DNA of 64,000 bases from Phytophthora colocasiae (GCA_018806915.1 JAGKQI010000026.1:372001-436000), one strand, 5' to 3'. Numbered from the stretch's first letter, positions 30,580 through 40,221 are shown. Program-made: numbers and translations. Notes: generated by a model not told the origin, from the sequence alone.

Positions 30580-33500
30580 ATGGGCGCCAAGCAGCAGCAG
30601 GATGGCGAGCCGTCGTCACCGCAGAAGAGTGACTTCCTCAAGCTCTTCTGGACGCTGGCGGAGAGTGAGCGCGATGTGCGCACGCAGGCGGCGGCGCAGT
30701 TGCTCGACCACCTGAAGACCAGCGCCAAGCAGGACCAAGAGGTGCAGTACACACTGAAGCGTTTGGTGCGCGGTCTGGCGTCGTCACGTGACGCTGCTCG
30801 CCAGGGCTTCAGCACGGCGTTGAGCGGACTTTTGGCTACATTTCCTAAGCAACTTACACTGCAAAGCACACACGAACTTGTTCGTGATGCCATGGAGGTG
30901 CATTCGTCCATGAAACCCATGGAACAGCGTGAGCACATGTTCGGTCGTCTCTTTGGTCTGTTAGCGCTCCACCGCAGTGGTAGATTGAGTGCCGACTTGC
31001 CGCTTCTTGTGGCGGTAGTCAAGGAGCTATTGGAGATGGCTGCGTTCAAGCGCTGGTTCCGCGAGACGTGCTATGAAGCAGCGTTGACTCTGCTGGTTGA
31101 TGTCCCGGCAGATCTTTTTCTGGCTGAATTAGCTACTCCAATCCATAATTCGCTGCAGATCCAGCCGTCCAAGGGCAATGAAGAAGACGGAGTGGAAGCT
31201 TGGAATGCTGATCAGGTTTTGTTAGCTGTTGGCGTGCAGAGGTACCTCCACGCCTCAGGATTTGACCAGAATGAAGAACAGATGAAGCAGTTGCCGGAGA
31301 ATTTTGCAGCTATGAACGCTCTGCAGCGCCACAACGTGCACAAGCTTGCACGTCCGCTGCGTGGGTCGTCAGGATGCTACCCGCGCGTGCATTCGGCTTG
31401 GTTCGGAGTGTTTGGCCATGTTTTGAACCCGTCGGACGCTGCTGTTGATGGCGAGTTGGTACAGGAAGCTTGGACTGTTCTAGTGGAAAACTCACTGGTG
31501 GGTAGCAGCGCAGAAGATAATGCTCCTACTAGCCACGAGCGACAGGGACTGGCGTTAAAACTGTTCGAGCTCATCGCTCCGAAACTCCCTGCGCCGGTCC
31601 TGCGTGCCATCCTTACGCCTCGTTTCGTCAAGTGTCTGTATAACAATGGAGTAGCCAAAAGGAACTACCTGCACGAGGCTGCACGTCACTGCTTGAAGTC
31701 GTTCGCCACATGTGCACCGGTCGAGTTCTTCCACTTCTTCCGCAAACAGTTTGCGTCGCCTCTATCCATCCTAGTGACGTCTACTTCAGCCGACAGCGAC
31801 AATGAAGAAGAAGAGACGCCCAAGAAGAAGCAGAAGTTGAGTTCTGGCGGCTTCGATGCGCTCGTGGAGTTGGAAGAGAAAAAGGAACGGGAGGAAGCGA
31901 TGGTGCGTCGGACGGATCGTGCCCGCGTGTGGGCTTTGGAGACCATGGTGGCTGCTATTACAGAGATGCTAAGTGTCAAGACCGAGGTGGATGAAGACAC
32001 GAAGAACTTGCAGAACAGCGTGCTCCGATTCTTCGTGTTCCACTCGTTTTTTACTCCGTCGGAGGTGAAATCGACCCCTAAGAAGAGTAAGAAGGCGAAG
32101 AAGGCTAAGAAATCCAAGACTTCGGATGCTGATGAAGTGGTTCAAGAGGCAGTAGCTGCCACGCCAGCTCTATCGGAGAACGTGGCGAACTACGCCAAGA
32201 CGCGTCTGTTTGCTCTGCTGAGTCTGGGTTTGGCGGGTGCGGATGGCGCCCGTGCCAGTGCCAGTGTGCTGAGCCGCATTTTTACGATTGCTCAGGACAT
32301 GCAGACCACCAGTACTTCTGCTGTTCTACGTGAGCCTCTTAACGAGGAAGTGGCGGCTCAATTTACTGCTTTGGTCGGTCACGTTGACACTCTTCGAAGC
32401 AAGGAGGCAGAGCAGGACGAGGACAAGAAAAACAAGAGCCGACCCCTGAGCGAGACGTTCCTGCTGCTGTTCATGAGCGCTGGACTTCAGCTTCTGGACA
32501 GCGAGCAGCGTGAGGATGCGGCCGTGGTGCTTGCCGATCTTGACAAGTGTTATGCCCAGCTTGTTGCACGCGAGGCCAAACCCTCGAAGAAGAAGAGCAA
32601 GAAGAACAAGAAGGAGGCTGAAACTGAGGACTCGGAGGAGTCGGTGGTGGTGCTCACGGATCTGCTGCTGAGTCTGCTGTCACAGGACTCAAGTGCTCTG
32701 CGTGAGATCGTGTCTCAAGTCTTCCGGTCGCTGCTGCCTCTGCTCAACGCTGATTGTCTGACCACGATGGTGAACGTTCTCCAGCCGTCGACTGATGCTG
32801 AGACTGCTGCAGATGAAGAGGACGACGAGTTTGCTCCTATCACGCAGAATGAGGAAGAAGACGAGGAGGAAGAAGAGGAGGAGGAAGTGGTTCTGTCATC
32901 GGCGGACGCTGTGTCGGATGCACTGCGTAACGACAAGAAACTGGCAGCGCTGCACCAGGAGGACTTGGCACTAGCTGCTATTGTTGGTCAAGTGAAGGTG
33001 CGCTCGCAGCGCAAGAAGGACTTGAAGCGTGCTCGTTTGCAGACGATGCACTTCCAGCTGCGCGTTCTGGATCTGCTGCAGGTGTTTGTCACTCAACGTC
33101 CCGAGCCAACGGATTCCGCTACAGCTAAGCACAACGCGTTGATGCTGTCGTTGGTGGCTCCGCTATTCCGAGTGCTTGCCCGTGTGCAGTCTGCTGACTC
33201 TGAGAAGCGTGTGCTTCGGGACCGCGTGCAGGCTGTTCTTCTCCACAAGGTGCTTCGATCCAAGGACAAACTTCCGTCTGGTGAAGCTGCAGTGAATGAG
33301 GCGCTGGACGCTCTTCGACAGATTATGGAGCTGATCCGCACGACGCCTATGGACAAGGACCACGGCGGCAAGGTCGCGTCTGCTGCAGTTGTGTATCTCG
33401 TCCGCGTGATCTGCACCGGCGAAGCTTCGAGCGACGAGGAAGTGCAGAAGATCATCCGCTCTTCGGTGCTGGATGCGTTCACAAAGAAGCACACGCGCTT

Positions 33501-34152
33501 CCCTCGAGCGTCGTTCGATGAACTGCTGACCAAGTCTCCTGCTGTTGGTGCTCGCGTGCTTCTCGAGCCTCTTGCTGCTGTTGCCGCTGCTACGGAGAAG
33601 GAAGACGCAGCTGTGGACGAATTCTCCAAGTGTGAGGTGTTCCGACTGCTGACTGTGCTGCTTCGTGGCAGCAGCAAGTTGCAGCAGAGCGGAGAGCTGT
33701 CCAAGACCCAGCAAACTGCGTTCAAGCGTGTGCAGGAGTCTCTGAAGACGGCGTTGGTCCAGCAACTGGCCCCCGAGAGTGTGCAGCAGCTCAAGGCCAA
33801 GCGAATGAAGGTCGTGCTCATGTTCGCGCTGCAGCTGGTCAAGTTCTGGCACTCGGCCAAGGACAAGAAGGCAACAGAAGACGCCCGTGCGGTTGTTGCA
33901 GCTGTGCAGGCCGTGGATTCCAAGTCTCCAGTCGTCAAGGGTATGTTGAAGCAGGTCTCTGAAGCTGCTGGCATTCCACAAGTCGCTGCTAATGGCGTGA
34001 AGACAGACAAGAAGACTCCAACTGAAGACGAGGACGAGCTCATGCCCGAACACGAAGAGGAGCAGCCTAAAAAGACCAAGAAGAAGAGCAAGGGTAAAAG
34101 CCCCAAGGACAAACAGAAGAAGAAGCGCAAACGCTCCATTGCTGAGGAGTAA
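30580..34152 (+). CDS. POL5: MYB-binding protein 1A / POL5-like nucleolar protein
   Basis: A single-exon ORF; the preferred ATG at 30580 gives 1190 aa. The frame is open to 30469, but the extra 37 residues are not family-like. Visible features are: F-L-K-L-F-W-T-L-A-E-S-E-R-D-V-R-T-Q-A-A near the N-terminus, L-K-R-L-V-R-G-L-A-S-S-R-D-A-A-R-Q-G-F (the classic DNA polymerase phi/MYBBP1A motif), a HEAT-like helical body, two Lys-rich and one acidic insertion (about 515-530, 660-680, 740-775), and a basic C-terminus. Despite the old polymerase name, the family acts in rRNA transcription and ribosome assembly in the nucleolus. Confidence 0.9.
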   Translation: MGAKQQQDGEPSSPQKSDFLKLFWTLAESERDVRTQAAAQLLDHLKTSAKQDQEVQYTLKRLVRGLASSRDAARQGFSTALSGLLATFPKQLTLQSTHELVRDAMEVHSSMKPMEQREHMFGRLFGLLALHRSGRLSADLPLLVAVVKELLEMAAFKRWFRETCYEAALTLLVDVPADLFLAELATPIHNSLQIQPSKGNEEDGVEAWNADQVLLAVGVQRYLHASGFDQNEEQMKQLPENFAAMNALQRHNVHKLARPLRGSSGCYPRVHSAWFGVFGHVLNPSDAAVDGELVQEAWTVLVENSLVGSSAEDNAPTSHERQGLALKLFELIAPKLPAPVLRAILTPRFVKCLYNNGVAKRNYLHEAARHCLKSFATCAPVEFFHFFRKQFASPLSILVTSTSADSDNEEEETPKKKQKLSSGGFDALVELEEKKEREEAMVRRTDRARVWALETMVAAITEMLSVKTEVDEDTKNLQNSVLRFFVFHSFFTPSEVKSTPKKSKKAKKAKKSKTSDADEVVQEAVAATPALSENVANYAKTRLFALLSLGLAGADGARASASVLSRIFTIAQDMQTTSTSAVLREPLNEEVAAQFTALVGHVDTLRSKEAEQDEDKKNKSRPLSETFLLLFMSAGLQLLDSEQREDAAVVLADLDKCYAQLVAREAKPSKKKSKKNKKEAETEDSEESVVVLTDLLLSLLSQDSSALREIVSQVFRSLLPLLNADCLTTMVNVLQPSTDAETAADEEDDEFAPITQNEEEDEEEEEEEEVVLSSADAVSDALRNDKKLAALHQEDLALAAIVGQVKVRSQRKKDLKRARLQTMHFQLRVLDLLQVFVTQRPEPTDSATAKHNALMLSLVAPLFRVLARVQSADSEKRVLRDRVQAVLLHKVLRSKDKLPSGEAAVNEALDALRQIMELIRTTPMDKDHGGKVASAAVVYLVRVICTGEASSDEEVQKIIRSSVLDAFTKKHTRFPRASFDELLTKSPAVGARVLLEPLAAVAAATEKEDAAVDEFSKCEVFRLLTVLLRGSSKLQQSGELSKTQQTAFKRVQESLKTALVQQLAPESVQQLKAKRMKVVLMFALQLVKFWHSAKDKKATEDARAVVAAVQAVDSKSPVVKGMLKQVSEAAGIPQVAANGVKTDKKTPTEDEDELMPEHEEEQPKKTKKKSKGKSPKDKQKKKRKRSIAEE

Positions 34153-34479
34153 GAAAGTCGTCAGTCGCTTACCACTTGGGGGTGAGGCCCAAACCGCGTC
34201 AACCTTCCTGCAGTAGTCAACGTGCAGCGTCATAACCCCCCACCTATTATAGATACCTAGAGCTTTTTCCCCCTTTGTTGACTTGCATCCTCTCCTTGTT
34301 GCGTTGTTAACTGTTGACACAAAAGCGAGTAACACAAGCTAACTATACTAAAAAAAACTACACCGTCGATCAGCTTCTGGTCAGGTCTTGCCTTGGGTCA
34401 TGAGCTCAATGGATCAGGGTCTGGTCAGCTTCGGACGGGTATGTTAAAAGTGCTGTCCTGTCGTCTATGGAGTCGCTTC
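34153..34479. other. Convergent 3' region between POL5 and SEC61-beta
   Basis: About 327 bp of 3' flank with no exon, repeat or RNA gene that I can support. Confidence 0.3.
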
Positions 34480-34852
34480 TTAGCCGCGGAACTTGCCCCA
34501 CACGTGCAGCAGCACCACAAAGCCCACGAACATGAGGCAGCTCACCAACACCGTCGTGGGGCCGATCTTCAGGCCGGGGGAGTCGTCCGTGTAGAAGCGC
34601 AGGATACCAGCGGTGCTGCCGCCCATACCACGTCCCGTGTTCTGTCCAGAACGGGCTGCAGCCACCGGACGTCGGTTGCGCAGGCCGCTGGCGGCCGCTC
34701 CTTCAGCAGAGGCGGTCGGGGCGGGCTTCTTGCCTGACAGAGCTCCGTTCGTAGCCTGCAAATAATCATTTAACAAAGAGAACAAACAAAGTGTTGCATA
34801 TTAGAAGAAAGCTCTGTAGACGACTAAGGACGTATTTAATCCACGTCACCAT
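34480..34852 (-). CDS. SEC61B: Protein translocon subunit SEC61-beta
   Basis: The body exon is 34480-34755 with acceptor CAG. It encodes [12 protein letters not shown] near the N-terminus, [22 protein letters not shown] (the SEC61-beta signature) and a tail-anchor TM helix ([20 protein letters not shown]). The exon has no usable ATG before its middle, so the start must lie upstream. The best candidate is an ATG at 34850-34852 immediately followed by a GT donor, so that the first coding exon is the ATG codon alone. That gives M-A-T-N-G-A-L-S-G and 92 aa. SEC61-beta is the small tail-anchored subunit of the ER translocon. Confidence 0.88.
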
Positions 34853-34993
34853 CGTTTAAATGTCTTGTGTAGCTGCTGGTCCTTCTGTTTGATTGTGTGG
34901 GGTAGTTTCGATCCAAAGAGGAGGGAGGCTTGCCACGTATCAAAACCAAGTACCGTATCATAAAAAGCTAAGTGCGAATCTACGATATGACAA

Positions 34994-35027
34994 TCTGTGA
35001 CGTGTGCGAATTCTCACACGTCGCAGA
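34994..35027. repeat. Unit palindrome 1 (imperfect)
   Basis: A 34-nt inverted repeat 10 bp past the A1 stop. Its centre reads CGTGTGCGAATTCTCACACG; the C in the left arm breaks the symmetry kept in units 2-7. Confidence 0.85.
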
Positions 35028-35037
35028 CATTGTTTTT

Positions 35038-36280
35038 TTAGAGATCCCAGTATGTGATGTTGGGGTCACGCTGTGAGTCGTTCTTCACTGGCAGGATTGT
35101 AGGTTGTACGACAGGAGGCAATTGATGTTGCTGCTGCTGCTGCTTCTTCTTGAGGTTTTGGTACTTTTTCTTCTGGTAGCGCTCGTACAGTGTGCGTGGC
35201 GCTAGAGTGCACAAGAGCCCGACACAGGCCAATGACAGCGAGACGGCTGCGAAAACCAGGTACTTGGAGCGGCGTGTATTGTTGGCCTCCTGGAGCTCAG
35301 GAGCGACTGTGATTGCAGCAACGTCGACGGATCCACTTGAGCTGCTGGAGCTTTGTTTACCGTACTTAGCGTTGAAGACGTCGTCTGGAAGCACGCAGAG
35401 CAGCGTGTCCTGCACGTAGCGATACAGTGCGTCACTGTCGGAGCACGTCAGACTTGTGGTTATTGAGACGTTGAACGTTTGCAGACTAGCGAAACTCGTG
35501 GCATCTGACTGCCGAACCTCGAACTCGGCCAGCTTCGCGCTTGACGTGATGGTCATCGCCTTTAAAGAGCTCGGGAAGATGACGCCGCCGATACTTGCGA
35601 TGGGGTTATTTGAGAGATTTAGCGTCACGACGGAGTCTGGGAAGGAGAAATTGTGTAAACTTGATAGTTTGCCATTTGCTGCAGACCTGCAAACCACAAG
35701 AACGATTTTGAAGTCATTAGATGAGGTCCAGCAATCGACAGTTCTGATACTTACAACTTCGTGAGGCCACTAGGAAATGAGAAGTTTTGAAAAGAGGAAA
35801 AGGAGTTTTTGGACAGGTCACTGAATCAACAGGTAAGTTACTCGTCAGTAAGTTTGATAAGTCTAAGACTGCAGCATCGAACGTACAACGTCTTAACAGT
35901 TGATGGGATAGAAACATTCTGCAGTGATGAAAGACTGTTGTTCTTGAGGTTTCTGTGAAGAAACAGCAGCAGTGACAAAACCTTATTTCCAACAACAATC
36001 TACCTACGTACAGCTGCATGACGGAAGGTAAACTCTTCACGTAGACGATTTTATTGTTGCTTAAGTCCAACTGCGTGGTTCCATCGCTGGTAGTGATCAC
36101 CCTCACGACTTTGGAGCTGCAGTCTACAAAGTCGATCTGTGCCGCAGCGAACGTAGTCGACGCGGTGTAGTTCGACACCGTTGGAGCAGTAATCGAGCAC
36201 GCTGTAGCAGCTTCAGCCAGACTGAAAACACTACCAGCAGCAATACCAGCCATGTACATCACCCATACTGCTCGCTTCAT
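35038..36280 (-). CDS. Gene A1: secreted/membrane LRR protein, intact
   Basis: Four exons, 36012-36280, 35887-35952, 35755-35820 and 35038-35686, all introns GT-AG and all junctions phase 2, give 349 aa. Residues 1-24 are a signal peptide (M-K-R-A-V-W-V-M-Y-M-A-G...A-E-A). LRRs follow: T-Q-L-D-L-S-N-N-K-I, L-N-L-K-N-N-S-L-S-S-L, F-D-L-S-K-N-S-F-S-S-F and L-N-L-S-N-N-P-I. Exons 2 and 3 are each exactly 66 nt, one 22-residue repeat. A Ser/Gly linker (S-S-S-S-S-G-S) leads to one TM helix (Y-L-V-F-A-A-V-S-L-S-L-A-C-V-G-L-L). The short basic tail has K-K-K-Q-Q-Q-Q-Q and ends T-Y-W-D-L. Probably a plasma-membrane or secretory protein; no kinase. The family is not one I can name more precisely. Confidence 0.82.
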
Positions 36281-36381
36281 TGTGGACTTAATTTTAGGCG
36301 ACTTCAGTAGCCGACCACTTGACTTGGTTTGAATAAGTACGACATCGTTTTGGAACCGGTTCGGAACCTCGGATGAATTAA

Positions 36382-38384
36382 CTACCGCACACGGCACTTG
36401 ACCGAGGAGCTCTTGACTTCCTTATCCTCTCCCAGGAATTGAAGTGAAAATTGATCACAGGAATCGGCAAACCGAACATGAACGATCTGAACACGCCGAT
36501 ACTGCGGAAATTGATACACTTCGTCCAACGTGTGCCCAATGGGAACGAAGTTGACAACGAGCATCCGGTCGACTTTGAACTGTCGTCTGTACTTGTCTGC
36601 TTGTTCTGCGGCAGCTTCGATCTCTGATTCCCGTAATTGATTTGACTTCAACTCGTACGCGACTCGGACACCATTGGTGATTAGAATATCGGCTCTCCTT
36701 CGGCTGCCTGGAGTGTTTACTTCAGCATAAATACCCCTGGTCAGTGGTCCCTTCTTCAAGATATCCCGAAATGTCGAGTACAGCTCGTGATGAAATACAA
36801 ACTCACTGAGTGCTTGTCGATTCCTCACAAGATGATTCGAAATAGTTTTGGGGTACACTTGACCAAGCGCAACAGACAAGAGCACCACTGGGTCATCGGT
36901 ATTAGCAGCTTGATGAATTTCCCGCTCTGGGAGGGCTTCGACACAAACTCGACACATCATCTCAGATACAATGGCCAATTCACCACTGCTTCCTTGAACC
37001 ACAATCCCCATTCTCAATAATGGGTCAACGAGTCGCCTTTGCTGATCGCCCCTGACTGCAATGCCACAGTACCCCTCGACAGTGCTAGCCGTCAAACTCC
37101 CATTATCTTCAAGTATGTATTTGAGTGCCTCCCACTCCAACTCAGTCAAGCTGCGCAGATCGCCTTGTATGCGATGATTGTACTGCGTCAAGTACCCGGA
37201 AAATGCTCCCATTTTGAACCACGGTTCCCATTCTTGCCACTCCAGAGTCCACTTGTCGTGGTCAACCGTAAATCGAATCAATGATCCAAATACACCGGGC
37301 GCTCCACTGGAATACTTCATAATCCCACATTGAAGAGACTGAGGAAACGAATAGCGTGGCTCAATAAGCTTGAAAAATGCACTCATTTGTTCCACTGAAA
37401 ATGGCACCATCTTGATCATATTGCCAACGTTGAAAGGGCTTGTCTTGTCCCCACGAAAAATTTCGTGATGGTGCACCAATTCATGACTTCCGATCCCAAG
37501 AAAACCACGGAAATACGGTGCTGCTTTCCACTTTCGAAGTGCCAGCAGAAACTTGATAGCCAACTCTTTGTTGGAAAAGAGATGATCCATTTCATCCACA
37601 ATCAGGCACAACTGCTTCCGGTCTTGAGTAGCGCAATCCTCCACCAACTGCATAAACGAATCATAATCGCAGGCTGCTTCGCAACCCGCATTTCGATTAT
37701 CAACGCACCTCCCTAATCGATTCCAGAACGTTCCCTCTGCAGCCACATCCGATTCATGCATTTCAAAAAAGACGCACTTGAATCACTGGCAATCCAGTCC
37801 ATGATGCGATACGCAATTGTCGTTTTCCCAAATTGACGGGGACCGTACAACAGGAACAATGGATGACCGATAGCCTCTTTTCTTGATAATCCTTCCTTGA
37901 TCTGTCGAAAGGCGTCTATTGTATCGAACGGAACAGCGCACTCATCCCGGTGCAATGGTCCTGTGAATGGGATGCGATTTCCCTCCACTCTTCGCTTCTT
38001 GTTCGGTGATTCCCTTGCCTTTCCATCACCAACCTGCAGTGGTGGGAGTTCCACCAGTATGTGAATCTCCTTGCGACCAGGCTTAAAATTCGCGCCAAAG
38101 TAGTTTTCGTCGAGAATCCACGACGGACGCATCTCCTCATAATCACTGTCCTCTTGTCGTCCTTGTTTCAAAAAAGGCTTGAGTGTGGGGTCGCTCTTGA
38201 GCCACGCGCCGTCCTTCCGCGCCACGTACAGCGTCAACAACCGTGAAGGAACAGCGTGCTGCTCGGTGCTCAAGATGCCAGCGATCTTCTTCTGAAGCGC
38301 CTCCACATCATCATTGCTCTTGATTTTGACGGAGAAAACGCTCCCTTCGCCGTACACCGCGCACTCCAGCTCGACTTCCACCAT
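36382..38384 (-). pseudogene. Gene B1: CR-type effector, frameshifted by a 16-nt deletion (header subfamily I)
   Basis: The frame from ATG 38384 is intact through the header and Walker A but breaks at 37780/37781, where 16 nt present in all other complete copies are missing. The downstream frame (from about 37761 to stop 36382) is otherwise full length. It keeps V-D-E-M-D in Walker B and the A-D-I-L-I and Y-E-L-K nuclease motifs. It also lacks the three residues after Q-Y-N present in copies B2-B6 and B8 (shared with B7). Without the deletion it would be very close to B4 and B7. See B7 for the domain description. Confidence 0.85.
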
Positions 38385-38850
38385 CTTCTCCTTTCAGAGT
38401 AGACTCGTCTGTGGAGCAACCGCTACACAAGGCGTGTAGCTCTACTCGTCGTTAAACTTCACTCAAACTTATACTAGTAATCGCTACAGACAGATACTTT
38501 GAGAGTAGATAGCTTGTTATAGAGGTATGGCCCTTTGCGCGGATCCGCGCAAAGCTACCACACTCCACGCAGAGCGAGCTCAGTGCTAAAACTAGGTAGA
38601 TATATTGAGAACCGATTGAAGCAGCTTGTGACGCGTTTGCAGGGCAGGGCACTGCCTCGCGTGCATCGACGCACAAGGGCTGGATACCTGCTTAAGCTGA
38701 TGTGTGGAAGGGGCTGCCACGTTATCGAATGCGCGAAGCAACACACATCGCCCATTTTTAGCCAATCCGATCACGGAGGAGGGGGCATATTGTGCGATAG
38801 TATGAAAATCTGTGACGTGTGAGAATTCTCACACGTCGCAGACGTTGCTT
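38385..38850. promoter_or_regulatory. Type I spacer (upstream of B1, downstream of A2)
   Basis: This 466-bp spacer is nearly identical to those at 49708-50196 and 61269-61758 and close to 53583-54055. It holds a 22-nt palindrome at 38533-38554 (core TTTGCGCGGATCCGCGCAAA), a CCAAT-like box GCCAATCCGATCA at 38761, and the 34-nt palindrome at 38809-38842. It must carry the B1 promoter. Open frames of 60-95 codons here recur in the other copies only because the DNA is repeated; none has protein-like features. Confidence 0.5.
38809..38842. repeat. Unit palindrome 2
   Basis: A 34-nt inverted repeat with a perfect 20-nt centre, CGTGTGAGAATTCTCACACG; one mismatched pair in the whole 34 nt. It lies 8 bp past the full-frame A2 stop. 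Confidence 0.9.
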
Positions 38851-39017
38851 TCAGAGATCCCAGTATGTGACGTTGGGGTCACGCTGTGAGTCGTTCTTCA
38901 CTGGCAGGATTGTAGGTTGTACGACAGGAGGCAATTGATGTTGCTGCTGCTGCTGCTGCTTCTTTTTGAGGTTTTGGTACTTTTTCTTCTGGTAGCGCTC
39001 GTACAGTGTGCGTGGTG

Positions 39018-40098
39018 CTAGAGTGCACAAGAGCCCGACACAGGCCAATGATAGCGAGACGGCTGCGAAAACCACTTGGAGCGGCGTGTATTGTTGGCCT
39101 CCTGGAGCTCAGGAGCGACTGTGATTGCAGCAACGTCGACGGATCCACTTGAGCTGCTGGAGCTTTGTTTACCGTACTTAGCGTTGAAGACGTCGTCTGG
39201 AAGCACGCAGAGCAGCGTGTCCTGCACGTAGCGATACAGTGCGTCACTGTCGGAGCACGTCAGACTTGTGGTTATTGAGACGTTGAACGTTTGCAGACTA
39301 GTGAAACTCGTGGCATCGGACTGCCGGACCTCGAACTCGACCAGCTTCACGCTTGACGTGATGGTCATCGCCTTTAAAGAGCTCGGGAAGATGACGCCGC
39401 CGATACTTGCGATGGGGTTATTTGAGAGATTTAGCGTCACGACGGAGTCTGGGAAGGAGAAATTATGTAAACTTGATAGTTTGCCATTTGCTGCAGTCCT
39501 GCAAACCACAAGAACGATTTTGTAGCCATTAGATGAGGTCCAGCAATCGACAGTTCTGATACTTACAACTTTGTGAGGCCACTAGGAAATGAGAAGTTTT
39601 GAAAAGAGGAAAAGGAGTTTTTGGACAGGTCACTGAATCAACAGGTAAGTTACTCGTCAGTAAGTTTGATAAGTCTAAGACTGCAGCATCACCGAACGTA
39701 CAGCGTCTTAACAGTTGATGGGATAGAAACATTCTGCAGTGATGAAAGACTGTTGTTCTTGAGGTTTCTGTAATGAAGAAACAGCATCAGTGACAAAACC
39801 TTATTCCCAACAACAACCTACCTACGTACAGCTGCATGACGGAAGGTAAACTCTTCACGTAGACGATTTTATTGTTGCTTAAGTCCAACTGCGTGGTTCC
39901 ATCGCTGGTAGTGATCACCCTCACGACTTTGGAGCTGCAGTCTACAAAGTCGATCTGTGCCGCAGCGAACGTATTCGACGCGGTGTAGTTCGACACTGTT
40001 GGAGCAGTAATAGAGCACGCTGTAGCAGCTTCAGCCAGACTGAAAACGCCATCAGCAGCAATACCAGCCATGCACATCACCCATAATGCTCGCTTCAT
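39018..40098 (-). CDS. Gene A2: LRR protein with TM helix lost by a 4-nt deletion
   Basis: Exons 39830-40098, 39702-39767, 39567-39632 and 39018-39498 give 293 aa with intact signal peptide and LRRs. After R-R-S-K a 4-nt deletion (relative to A1 and A8) shifts the frame, and the protein ends W-F-S-Q-P-S-R...C-A-L about 25 residues later. The old TM and tail remain readable in another frame down to 38851. The product, if made, would be secreted and soluble. It could equally be an early pseudogene. Confidence 0.65.
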
Positions 40099-40221
40099 TG
40101 TGGACTTAATTTTAGGCGACTGATGAGCGCTTCAGTAGCCGACCACTTGACTTGGTTTGAATGAGTACGACATCGTTTTGGAACCGGTCGGAACTCGGAA
40201 CCTCGGAACTCAATGAATTAG

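Noticed and set aside
33163..34335. 348- and 390-codon antisense ORFs over POL5
   Set aside because: Shadows of a long biased coding exon; no recognisable motif.
1..34850. tRNA or rRNA genes
   Set aside because: No cloverleaf-compatible A/B box arrangement or rRNA segment could be recognised by eye; a tRNAscan run would be decisive.
35717..36397. Unspliced 226-227 codon ORF through A introns (units 1, 5, 7)
   Set aside because: It reads through strong GTACGT/GTAAGT donors and leaves the LRR pattern; the spliced model gives regular LRRs in all copies.
36787..37284. Plus-strand ORFs of 77-87 codons repeated in every unit
   Set aside because: They lie opposite the B coding region and recur only because B is repeated; lengths change with B substitutions, no protein features.
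38452..38676. 74-codon minus-strand ORF in type I spacers, identical in three copies
   Set aside because: Identity follows from recent duplication; hydrophobic and Ser-rich but without homologous features, and absent from type II units.
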